Source of the DNA: Alphaproteobacteria bacterium
GTDB taxonomy: Bacteria; Pseudomonadota; Alphaproteobacteria; TMED109
NCBI GenBank assembly: GCA_029247025.1
Contig: JAQWLZ010000050.1
Location: forward strand, 1 to 36,258
DNA: 36,258 nt
Reading direction: 5' to 3'
The notes beneath the pieces were generated by a model, which searched no databases, was not told the origin of the DNA, and saw only the letters and a program-made list of their open reading frames with translations. The position numbers and the translations under genes are program-made. The stretch's first letter is position 1. Every line of letters begins with the position of its first letter. This document shows, piece by piece, positions 26,299 to 33,289 of this stretch.

Positions 26299-26400
26299 TA
26301 AATACTATCTTATTTTTTATAAATTTGTTTATAATTGCTTTAAACATAATCTAATCTATCATTATATAATTAATAATAAATTAAAAAATGGGAGGGGAAA

Positions 26401-26805
26401 ATGGATAAAAATAATAAAGGTTGGAATTTTATTCATAATATTGCACAAGATGCGGAATGGAAGCCAGGTTTAAGAGATATTTTTGACTATAGAGACCTTG
26501 GAATAAAAGACGGAACAAATGGCGATTATATAGCACATATAATAAAAGCAAACGGTAAAGAGCTTAAAGATGAAGTTAAAGAATGGCATATGCATGAATG
26601 TGAGTTTCAATTTGTATTAGTTTTAAATGGCTGGGCAACTTTTGAATATGAGGGAGAAGGTATAAAAACTATACGTAAAGGAGATGCAATAAATCAAAGA
26701 CCAATGATAGTGCATAGAGAAATTGACTGTTCACCAGACTTTGAAGTTTTAGAAATTGTTGCTCCTGCAAACTTTAAAACTAAAGTTGTTGATAATCCAA
26801 AATGA
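26401..26805 (+). CDS. Single-domain cupin protein
   Basis: This 134-aa beta-barrel protein has cupin motif 1 as EWHMHECEFQFVLVLNGWATF, shown in family order G..H.H...E, with two His and a Glu as likely metal ligands, and motif 2 around KGDAINQRPMIVHRE. The N-terminal DYRDLGIKDGTNGDY segment is common in cupins of alpha-proteobacteria that sit near catabolic genes. The exact reaction is unknown. A strong GGAGG site lies 5-6 bases upstream of ATG. Its stop overlaps the next start by 4 bases. Confidence 0.8.
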   Translation: MDKNNKGWNFIHNIAQDAEWKPGLRDIFDYRDLGIKDGTNGDYIAHIIKANGKELKDEVKEWHMHECEFQFVLVLNGWATFEYEGEGIKTIRKGDAINQRPMIVHREIDCSPDFEVLEIVAPANFKTKVVDNPK

Positions 26806-27449
26806 ATAGAGTTATTAAATTTGATATGAATATACTCAAATTTTTAACCTGTTTAGCAATTTCTTTTATTATTTTTTATAAAAATTTATCAGCATCTGAA
26901 ATTGAAAGTAGACATTTATACAATGTAGGAGATGAAATAAGCTTTTTCATAGAAACTATATTACCTAACAAGTCAACTTATATATCAATGTCACGCTTAA
27001 CAGATATAAAAGAGAATAAAGAGATATGGATAATTGAAAATAGTCCAACCGCAGATAAAAGAGTTTATGATAGAACAACAGGGAATTGGATTGCTTCTTT
27101 CAAAGATGGCAATGAAGTAGCTAGAGCTATACCACATAATGGTGGATTAAAATTTCCCTTACAAAGAGGGGATAAATGGACTCAAAGTTGGACATTTACA
27201 GCAGCAGGAGGCCTATTAACTGGTAAGTCTGAAGCTGAATACAAAGTAAAAAAAGAGACTATAAATGCAAATAATAAAAAATACAAAACACTAAAAATTG
27301 AAATGAAAAATCCACTATGGAATTCTGAAAAAGATAGGAATTGGAAAAAAGAAATTAGATGGATAGATATTGATACTGGAAAAATTATAAAAATATACTT
27401 TAAGAATATAGGCTTCAAAATTGAATATACAGCTACGATTATAGAATAA
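26802..27449 (+). CDS. Exported hypothetical protein (215 aa)
   Basis: This is an exported protein I cannot assign. The frame opens at ATG 26802 inside the cupin stop (ATGA), giving translational coupling; an internal ATG at 26826 begins the signal peptide proper (MNILKFLTCLAISFIIFYKN, cleavage near LSASE) and may be the true start. The mature domain is rich in beta strands and aromatic residues (DKWTQSWTFTAAGG, WNSEKDRNWKKEIRWID). Sequence such as RAIPHNGGLKFPLQRGDKW resembles small lipocalin-like or DUF-type periplasmic proteins, without a decisive motif. It is followed by two hairpins. Confidence 0.6.
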   Translation: MNRVIKFDMNILKFLTCLAISFIIFYKNLSASEIESRHLYNVGDEISFFIETILPNKSTYISMSRLTDIKENKEIWIIENSPTADKRVYDRTTGNWIASFKDGNEVARAIPHNGGLKFPLQRGDKWTQSWTFTAAGGLLTGKSEAEYKVKKETINANNKKYKTLKIEMKNPLWNSEKDRNWKKEIRWIDIDTGKIIKIYFKNIGFKIEYTATIIE

Positions 27450-27464
27450 TACTATAAATAATAA

Positions 27465-27491
27465 TAGCTCCCCATATTACATGAGGAGCTA
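27465..27491 (+). terminator. Hairpin after the cupin/exported-protein unit
   Basis: TAGCTCC-C-CAT pairs with ATG-A-GGAGCTA across a 5-base loop (ATTAC), with one C-A mismatch. It starts 15 bases after the stop at 27449. No T-run follows directly, so it is more likely a 3'-end stabilising or processing hairpin than the main terminator, which lies at 27571. Confidence 0.45.
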
Positions 27492-27570
27492 CTGATCTCA
27501 AGGGATAGAGAGATTTTGAAATTTTATAAGTTATTTCTATTTTGAACATGTAAATTTTGGCTACAATTTG

Positions 27571-27609
27571 AGCGACAAAATTGTCGCTATGTTATTATTT
27601 TTTTTATGC
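27571..27609 (+). terminator. Rho-independent terminator
   Basis: AGCGACAA and TTGTCGCT form a perfect 7-8 bp stem with a tiny loop, followed by ATGTTATTATTTTTTTTATG, which holds a run of eight T on the plus strand. It should end the cupin transcript about 120 bases after its last stop. The region from here to 27681 holds no gene that I can support. Confidence 0.75.
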
Positions 27610-27681
27610 AATCAAAACAACGGCTTAATTGAAATCTATAAAATAAAAAATAACTAACTAGAAATGTCTATACTGCATAGA

Positions 27682-28161
27682 CTAGGAAGTATACTTATGC
27701 TTCCAAGATTTAATTTCACTTTTTTGAGAATCAATCCAGCTTTTCTCAAATTCTTCATATAAACTTAGTAATTGTTTTGTCCCCTGGTATCGAGGGGGTT
27801 TATCTCTTATAAACACTATATCCCCTCTATCTAGTCCCATTTTTATAATTCTTTGTATTTTTCTTTCTGATATATGTGTTAAATGCCTAACCATAGAAAC
27901 CGTAAAATAATCTTTTTCCCCGCCTTCTTGAGCCAAACTAAGCGGTATTTGATTCATATTTGCAGATATAGCAAGCATTGCAATTAACCTATGTTCAGGA
28001 GAAGAATTCCAATAATAATTTCCATGTGATACAGGGTTTTTACATATACTTATCCAAAAATTAAGCCTAAATTGCATAATTCTTCGTAAGGCAATATCTG
28101 CTATTATATCCTCATCAAACATATCACTTTGTGAATAATTATTATCTATTAAATTCGCCAT
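27682..28161 (-). CDS. Winged-helix (MarR-like) transcriptional regulator
   Basis: This protein of about 159 aa carries a helix-turn-helix in the middle: DYFTVSMVRHLTHISERKIQRIIKMGLDRGDIVFIRD is the recognition region plus wing, and it is given here only in outline. The N-terminal helix bundle (IADIALRRIMQFRLNFWISIC) would dimerise. The flanking pattern resembles MarR-type small regulators, though no ligand-binding motif stands out. The start is ATG 28159-28161, with GGGAGG just upstream; the longer TTG frame start at 28171 would use that same sequence as coding. It follows the TauD gene in the same direction after 36 bases, so it may regulate TauD. Confidence 0.65.
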   Translation of the reverse strand: MANLIDNNYSQSDMFDEDIIADIALRRIMQFRLNFWISICKNPVSHGNYYWNSSPEHRLIAMLAISANMNQIPLSLAQEGGEKDYFTVSMVRHLTHISERKIQRIIKMGLDRGDIVFIRDKPPRYQGTKQLLSLYEEFEKSWIDSQKSEIKSWKHKYTS

Positions 28162-28197
28162 TATCCTCCCCAAGAATATTATAGATAATTACAATAC

Positions 28198-29100
28198 TTA
28201 AATTTCTTCCTTATAGCTTGGCATATCTCCTGCTACAGTTGTTCTATGCATAATCCTTCTATATTTAGATTCGTCATATCCGGTACCTCTATGTAATACT
28301 CTTCTATTATCCCATAAAACTAATTCGCCCGTTTTCCACTTATGTTTTGCCATATTGCCTGATTCTAGTATCCAATCGTTAATTTCTTTTATTAATTTTC
28401 TACTTTCGTTTATATCCCATCCAATTATATGGCTACAGTGACTACCTGCATAAAATGCAGGTTTTTTTGTATAAGGATGGATCCTAATTAATCTTTGTTT
28501 CACAAACGGCATATCTTGCTTAAATTTATCATCAAATATATCGCCTGTATTATTTTGACGTGAATAGACTATAGAATGCTCGCATATACAATCTTTAAGG
28601 TCATCAACAGAATATTTTCTAGGTTTATTTTCCCAGGTTTCTAGTGCATGTCTAGCATCAATAAAATCTGTTCCTCCTCCTTCTTCTGGCACTTCACGCG
28701 CACTTAAGATAGATATTTTTGAAGGTACTTTCTTAAAAGAAGAGTCTGTATGCCAATAATTATTACCACGGTCAAAAATAACCTTTTTATCATCAAAAGG
28801 TAACATTTTATTATTTAAATCAACGTTAGATATTCTACTAATTTCTGGTCTGATAGCATTACTAGCTTTATAATCAGGAGCTTTAGTTTGTGTTCCAATG
28901 GAAATTTCTAATTTTCCAAAACCCTCTGAGAAGCGAATTTGATCATCATCGTTGATATCCTGTGAATCTATAACAACTACACCATATGTTTCCACAGCTT
29001 TTTTAATCTCCAAAAAATCAGGTGTAGACATAGATTTAATATTAACACCTGAAATATTTGCAAAGAATTCTTGGTCATTATATGTAGTTTTTATTTCCAT
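28198..29100 (-). CDS. TauD/TfdA-family Fe(II)/2-oxoglutarate dioxygenase
   Basis: This 300-aa non-haem iron oxygenase couples 2-oxoglutarate decarboxylation to hydroxylation of an organic acid. The iron ligands are H117 and D119 (YWHTDSSF) and H270 (RRVLHRGTGY); R281 (KYRRIMHRTT) is placed to bind the 2-oxoglutarate carboxylate. This spacing matches TfdA (H113, D115, H262, R273) closely. The N-terminal ISGVNIKSMS and GVVVIDSQD segments are also TfdA/TauD-like. Members act on taurine, 2,4-D, alkyl sulfates and others; the substrate here is unknown. The start has several ATG-proximal bases but no strong ribosome-binding site. Confidence 0.85.
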   Translation of the reverse strand: MEIKTTYNDQEFFANISGVNIKSMSTPDFLEIKKAVETYGVVVIDSQDINDDDQIRFSEGFGKLEISIGTQTKAPDYKASNAIRPEISRISNVDLNNKMLPFDDKKVIFDRGNNYWHTDSSFKKVPSKISILSAREVPEEGGGTDFIDARHALETWENKPRKYSVDDLKDCICEHSIVYSRQNNTGDIFDDKFKQDMPFVKQRLIRIHPYTKKPAFYAGSHCSHIIGWDINESRKLIKEINDWILESGNMAKHKWKTGELVLWDNRRVLHRGTGYDESKYRRIMHRTTVAGDMPSYKEEI

Positions 29101-29161
29101 ATAAATATTCTCAAATAAAATAAATATTTTTTCAAGAATATTTTATTTTATTTGCTAATAT

Positions 29162-29626
29162 TTATTCAGAATAAAAACCAACTGCACAAATTAAATCTGC
29201 TACTCTAGTAACTAATTGCGTCTTTTTATATAGCTTTTCATCATCAGTTGTTAATCTAGCTATCATTAAATCAACTTCATTTACTTCACCGTATTTTGCA
29301 ACTGCAATCATTGACCTTCCTACCGCTTTTCCCTCTGAGTCCTCAAAATTTAGAACATTTCCACCTTCTAATGTTGGATGGCCTAATAACAAACCTTTAT
29401 CAGTCATACAAAATGGGTACAAATCCTTTACATGTAGTCCACCACTTCCAGTTGTAAATAAATCTAAAGCTCTATTTTTATCTACTTTAACTAAAGAGAT
29501 TGCTCTATCTAATAATGCTGCCGCTTCTTCTTTAGTTCCAAACTCCTCAGCAAATAGGCTTTTAGAAATAAAAAGTGAAAAGATAATAATTAAACTATAA
29601 TTAATTAAATTTTTAATAAGATTCAT
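29162..29626 (-). CDS. Exported single-cache-domain protein
   Basis: This 154-aa protein has a signal peptide (ending LFAEEFG, cleavage near residue 26), then one small Cache-type ligand-binding domain: EEAAALLDRAISLVKVDKNRALDLF, KDLYPFCMTDKGLLLGHP and GKAVGRSMIAVAKYGEVNEVD. No transmembrane signalling domain follows, so it is a free periplasmic protein rather than a chemoreceptor. Two Cys (FCMTD, LICAVG) may form a disulfide. GGAG lies 9 bases upstream of its ATG. It faces the nitrilase across a 159-base divergent promoter region. Its ligand and role are unknown. Confidence 0.72.
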   Translation of the reverse strand: MNLIKNLINYSLIIIFSLFISKSLFAEEFGTKEEAAALLDRAISLVKVDKNRALDLFTTGSGGLHVKDLYPFCMTDKGLLLGHPTLEGGNVLNFEDSEGKAVGRSMIAVAKYGEVNEVDLMIARLTTDDEKLYKKTQLVTRVADLICAVGFYSE

Positions 29627-29785
29627 AATAAAACTCCAAACAATTAAAAATAGAATTTTTTAACAAGAAAGTAATAAAGTCAAGATTAAATACTTGCTGT
29701 AATAAATAATTTATATTTCTTTATTTTGTATGAAATTATTTATTAATCTATATTAATAATAAAAATTTATTTAAAGGAATATATT

Positions 29786-30712
29786 ATGAGTTTTATTGCT
29801 GCGGTTATACAAGATAGTCCTATTGTTTTCGACCTAGACGCTACTATTGATAAAGTAGAAAAATTAACTAAAAAAGCAAAAGAGAAAAATGCTGAACTTG
29901 TAGTTTTTCCTGAAGCATTTATTTCTGCCTACCCAAAAGGTTTAGATTTTGGCGCAAGGATTGGAATGAGATCAAAAGAAGGTAGGTTAATGTATTCTAA
30001 ATATTATAATTCCGCATTAGATTTTAATAGCAAACAATTTAAAACATTATGTCTAATAGCAAAGAAATATAAAATATTAATGAGTATAGGTGTAATAGAA
30101 AAAGATCATGGAACCTTATATTGTACAGTATTATTAATATCTAATAAAGGTGAATATTTAGCCAAACACAGAAAAGTTATGCCCACTGCTATGGAAAGAT
30201 TAATATGGGGGTTTGGTGATGGCTCAACACTTCCAGTTATCAATACTAATATTGGTAAAATTGGATCAGTTATTTGCTGGGAGAATTATATGCCACTTAT
30301 GAGAATGGCAATGTATTCAAAAGGCATTCAATTATATTGTGCACCAACTGCAGATGATAGAGATACATGGATTTCTTCTATGACTCATGTAGCTCTTGAA
30401 GGAAGATGCTTTGTGTTTTCGTCATGTCAATATCTATTAAGAAAGGATTGTCCAGATTACTACAATCCAATACAGGGAAATGATAAAAAAACTATAATTA
30501 TGAATGGTGGTTCTTGCATTATAAATCCCTTAGGGGAAATAATTGCCGGCCCCTTAAGAGAAAAATCAGGTATACTTACAGCTCAGATCGATCTTAATGA
30601 AATTATAAAAGGTCAGTATGATTTTGATGTCAAAGGTCACTATTCCAGACCAGATATTTTTAAATTAAGTATTAATGAAAAAGAAAATAAACCAGTAGAA
30701 TATAAAAGCTAA
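29786..30712 (+). CDS. Nitrilase-family carbon-nitrogen hydrolase
   Basis: This 308-aa enzyme has the Glu-Lys-Cys triad of nitrilases: E43 in VVFPEAFISAYPKG, K130 in KHRKVMPTAMERLIWGFGDG and C164 in GSVICWENYMPLMRMAMY. The FPEAF...YP and CWENYMPL forms are those of true nitrilases (aryl- or aliphatic), not of amidases or NAD synthetase domains. Length is typical and the protein is cytoplasmic, acting as a helical oligomer in known members. AAGGA lies 8-9 bases before ATG. It is the last ordinary gene before the tRNA-Lys remnant. The nitrile it hydrolyses cannot be read from sequence. Confidence 0.88.
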   Translation: MSFIAAVIQDSPIVFDLDATIDKVEKLTKKAKEKNAELVVFPEAFISAYPKGLDFGARIGMRSKEGRLMYSKYYNSALDFNSKQFKTLCLIAKKYKILMSIGVIEKDHGTLYCTVLLISNKGEYLAKHRKVMPTAMERLIWGFGDGSTLPVINTNIGKIGSVICWENYMPLMRMAMYSKGIQLYCAPTADDRDTWISSMTHVALEGRCFVFSSCQYLLRKDCPDYYNPIQGNDKKTIIMNGGSCIINPLGEIIAGPLREKSGILTAQIDLNEIIKGQYDFDVKGHYSRPDIFKLSINEKENKPVEYKS

Positions 30713-30744
30713 AATTTTTATATTATAACTTTATATTGTAACTT

Positions 30745-30789
30745 TGGTGAGCCCTGTAGGGATCGAACCTACGACAAGCTGATTAAAAG
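30745..30789 (-). pseudogene. Displaced 3' half of a tRNA-Lys(TTT) gene (att remnant)
   Basis: The minus strand has loop CTTTTAA (anticodon TTT), stem TCAGC, variable TTGTC, the T arm GTAGG-TTCGATC-CCTAC, acceptor strand AGGGCTC, A and CCA. The matching 5' half is absent: the bases before the loop read GATGC rather than GCTGA, and no GAGCCCT follows at the right distance. The break in the anticodon loop, next to an integrase gene, is typical of an integration end where the original 3' half was pushed aside. Confidence 0.85.
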
Positions 30790-33124
30790 GCATCATTTCC
30801 AGCTATAGTATACCCTTCTATACCACAGACTTTCCTAGTTATCTGCCAAATAATTATAATTAATATGTCTATATTATCTGTTATATTAAAATAGATGTTG
30901 TACCTGTGTTGTACCAATTGAAAAAATATGTAATGACAAGTGTAAATATAACACACACATACAGGTATATAATGGCATTTAACAATACAGATCTGCAGAA
31001 GTTACTGAATGAGAGTAAGATTAAAACCATATTATCCTATGGTGGAAATACAGGACTACGAGCTAAGAAGTTAGCTAATAGAGTCTCCTTTCAAGTTAAT
31101 AAAAGAATTAAAGGTGGTAAGAATACTTCTACTATAGTTGGCTATTACCCTGACATCTCTCTCAAGGATGCATTACAAAAAGCCCATGCTATAAGAACTG
31201 ACGCAGATGCAGGACTTAATCCAAGATTAGAAAAAATTAAAAGAAAAACTGTAGTGACTAAAGGATTAAAAACTTTAGAAGATTGTATTAATGATCATAT
31301 TTATGACAAGGAATCTGCAAGGAGTACTCCTATTCCTGCTAATACTATTAGGCAAACATGGTCAGCATTTAGACTGTGTTCACCAAACCTATTGCTTAAA
31401 CCTATTGCAGAAATTACTCCTAATGAACTGCGAGAATGTTTTAACTTTATGTCCTCAAGCCAATACAAGAATAGAAATGGAACTTTTGGTGCTCGAAGAC
31501 AAGCAGAGATATGGATGTCCTATACTAAAGCTGTATTTAGAATGGCTCACGAGATTAAAGATTATATAGATGTTAACCCCTGCCCTAAAGCATTTTATAA
31601 AATCACAAGAGAAATAAAAAGCTATGACCATTTCTTACAACCTTCAGAAGTTTCTAAAATGATTGAGCTGATAAATGATATGGAATCATACCCAGAATCT
31701 TTTATTAGATATGATGTAATTGGACATAGGCTTACTCAATATCAAGCTATAAAATTAACTGTACTTACTGGTTTGAGAAATGCTTCAGAGCTTTATATTA
31801 TCAAATGGTCAGATGTTAAATTAGGTGTTAACAAACCAACTTTTACTTATACTACCTCCAAACAGCAACAGCCTTTAGAAATACCTATTACACCAATAAT
31901 GGCTGAAGTATTTAAAGATCAAGCTAAAAGAAGGTGTAATGAGTATGTATTTGCAGGAACTTTGAATGCTAAAGATCCAAATACACATATCAAAGGTGTC
32001 TGGAAAGCTATGGTCAGATTAAGAGAACTATTAGCTAGTAGTTCTGATTTAAAACAATTTCAAAATTCAGAGGTCTTTAATAATTTAATGCTTCGACACA
32101 CCTTCACAACTTTGGGAAATAGAATTGGAATACCTATTGAAAAGTTAGATGCTATGTCAGGACATATTCAAACTACTCAAAGAAAAGTTGCTACGACTCA
32201 ATACATTTCTAGGATTGCAGAAGATATGCGAGAAGATTTTATTAGGCTTCACGAGTTTATGCTCGCAGGTAAAGATTTTGAAGATAAAGAAATGTCAGAA
32301 GAAACCATTAAATTAAAACATAATAGTTTAGTGGCTAGACTAAATACACCTAGAGCAAGACAATCAAAATTAAATTATTTTAATGAAAATTACACAGCTA
32401 CTTATTTAGGACAAGCGACTAGGATTTTAAAAGTTTCGAAGCATCACTATACAAGATTCTATGAAGACTTAGGTGAAGGAAAAAAACATTACGAGCCAAT
32501 ACTTGAGATGACTGGCTATCTAATTGAGTTACCTAAATTTATTGTAAAGAGCTTACCTGAATTTGTTAGAAGAGAATATTATACTCTGGTTACAGAGAGA
32601 GAACTATCTGAAAATAGAGCAGAAGCCTTAAAGGGTTTTGATATATCTGATCAAGAATTAGATGAGGGAGATACCTATAATGAAAAAACTGGAGAATTTA
32701 CAAACTTAAAAATAATTCAGAAGATTAGAGACGAGCTAGGAGATACATATAAAAACTCTGATTACTATAAGAAGATGCCTGAAGCACAATTAGAAAAATA
32801 TAAAGCACAACAATATGAGAATTGGAACAACTTGGCTAAGATGGTAAAGCATCCTGATGCAAAAATTACTGGAGGTGATGTTCCTAAATTTATTGCAAAT
32901 GCATTAAAACCTACAGAGGAGAAATGGCAAAGACTTTTAAATAGAGGATCATTAGACTTCCAACCAATCCTCCTAGATAACCAATATAGATTTGATAAGT
33001 ATAGTGCTCTTAGGAAAGCTATTGATAAAAGTCCAGATGACCCAATAGCACAGAAAGCTAAAGTGCAATTAGTAGCTATGGAAAAAGAGGTAAATGACTT
33101 TATAGAATCAAAGAGGTTAAGTAG
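30790..33124. mobile_element. Integrase module bracketed by two unrelated tRNA halves
   Basis: The interval holds one tyrosine-recombinase gene, a possible arm-site pair, and nothing else that I can support. Its left edge is the anticodon loop of a tRNA-Lys 3' half, its right edge the anticodon loop of a tRNA-Thr 5' half, both on the minus strand. It may be the end of a larger island running right, a remnant after deletion, or an assembly junction. The region 30790-30896 before the integrase shows only an inverted repeat (GTATA/TATAC) and no gene. Confidence 0.6.
30897..30915 (+). repeat. Paired 8-bp direct repeat GTTGTACC, period 11 (possible integrase arm site)
   Basis: GTTGTACC occurs twice, separated by TGT, so the repeats are one helical turn (11 bp) apart on the same DNA face. 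The pair lies about 55 bp before the preferred integrase start. It shares the TGTAC core and the 8+3 spacing with two AGTACACA pairs near 34.6-34.7 kb. Tandem arm-type sites for the N-terminal domain of tyrosine recombinases have this arrangement. Confidence 0.5.
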
Positions 33125-33134
33125 TTACCAATGA
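30972..33134 (+). CDS. Tyrosine recombinase/integrase with DUF4102-like arm domain and long C-terminal extension
   Basis: This integrase has 720 aa from ATG 30972; an upstream GTG at 30906 would add 22 poorly conserved residues. Residues below use the longer 742-aa frame. The N-terminus (LSYGGNTGLRAKKLA, IVGYYPDISLKDALQKAHAI, up to about 107) resembles the DUF4102 arm-binding domain of P4-type integrases. The core and catalytic parts follow: R291 (TGLRNASEL), K319, R397 (LRHTFTTLGN), H420 (MSGH) and nucleophile Y433. The box II His (HxxR) is Leu394 here. About 300 residues follow the tyrosine, far more than usual, mostly helical and charged, with no domain I recognise. The last codons (TAC CAA TGA) lie within the tRNA-Thr remnant, so the present C-terminus may be a product of the insertion. 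Confidence 0.8.
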   Translation: MAFNNTDLQKLLNESKIKTILSYGGNTGLRAKKLANRVSFQVNKRIKGGKNTSTIVGYYPDISLKDALQKAHAIRTDADAGLNPRLEKIKRKTVVTKGLKTLEDCINDHIYDKESARSTPIPANTIRQTWSAFRLCSPNLLLKPIAEITPNELRECFNFMSSSQYKNRNGTFGARRQAEIWMSYTKAVFRMAHEIKDYIDVNPCPKAFYKITREIKSYDHFLQPSEVSKMIELINDMESYPESFIRYDVIGHRLTQYQAIKLTVLTGLRNASELYIIKWSDVKLGVNKPTFTYTTSKQQQPLEIPITPIMAEVFKDQAKRRCNEYVFAGTLNAKDPNTHIKGVWKAMVRLRELLASSSDLKQFQNSEVFNNLMLRHTFTTLGNRIGIPIEKLDAMSGHIQTTQRKVATTQYISRIAEDMREDFIRLHEFMLAGKDFEDKEMSEETIKLKHNSLVARLNTPRARQSKLNYFNENYTATYLGQATRILKVSKHHYTRFYEDLGEGKKHYEPILEMTGYLIELPKFIVKSLPEFVRREYYTLVTERELSENRAEALKGFDISDQELDEGDTYNEKTGEFTNLKIIQKIRDELGDTYKNSDYYKKMPEAQLEKYKAQQYENWNNLAKMVKHPDAKITGGDVPKFIANALKPTEEKWQRLLNRGSLDFQPILLDNQYRFDKYSALRKAIDKSPDDPIAQKAKVQLVAMEKEVNDFIESKRLSSYQ

Positions 33135-33161
33135 CGTGCTCTACCCCTGAGCTAAGGCGGC
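33125..33161 (-). pseudogene. 5' half of a tRNA-Thr(GGT) gene, 3' half missing
   Basis: The minus strand reads acceptor GCCGCCT, TA, D arm GCTC-AGGGGTA-GAGC, A, stem CGTCA and loop TTGGTAA (anticodon GGT), a good tRNA-Thr. After the loop comes CTACTTAACC rather than TGACG, so the anticodon stem cannot close and the T arm and 3' acceptor strand are absent. The break again falls in the anticodon loop, at the end of the integrase gene. Its acceptor strand does not pair with that of the tRNA-Lys half. Confidence 0.85.
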
Positions 33162-33212
33162 TTATTAGCTTTCAATATCATATTATATTTAAGTTGGGTA
33201 AATATTTTTTAA

Positions 33213-33240
33213 CAAAAAAGGCTCCCTAAAGTAGAGAGCC
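33213..33240 (-). terminator. Rho-independent terminator of the MpaB/DUF2236-like gene
   Basis: On the minus strand GGCTCTCTA and TAGGGAGCC pair (one mismatch) around a 3-base loop, followed by TTTTTTGTTAAAAAA. It starts about 50 bases after the stop at 33290 and is the cleanest terminator in the window. Confidence 0.8.
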
Positions 33241-33289
33241 ATTAAATATTTTGGGTTAGTTAGTAAAAATTTAGTAAGTATTATTCATT

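Noticed and set aside
28162-28173. TTG 28171 as start of the winged-helix regulator
   Set aside because: Those codons are the GGGAGG ribosome-binding sequence of the better ATG at 28159-28161.
30906-30971. GTG 30906 as integrase start
   Set aside because: It adds 22 residues outside the arm-domain pattern and overlaps the GTTGTACC repeat pair; ATG 30972 gives the usual N-terminus.
30745-33161. A single split tRNA gene whose halves flank an intron-like integrase
   Set aside because: The acceptor strands do not pair (GCCGCCT against AGGGCTC), the anticodon stems differ, and the anticodons are GGT and TTT, so the halves belong to two different tRNAs.
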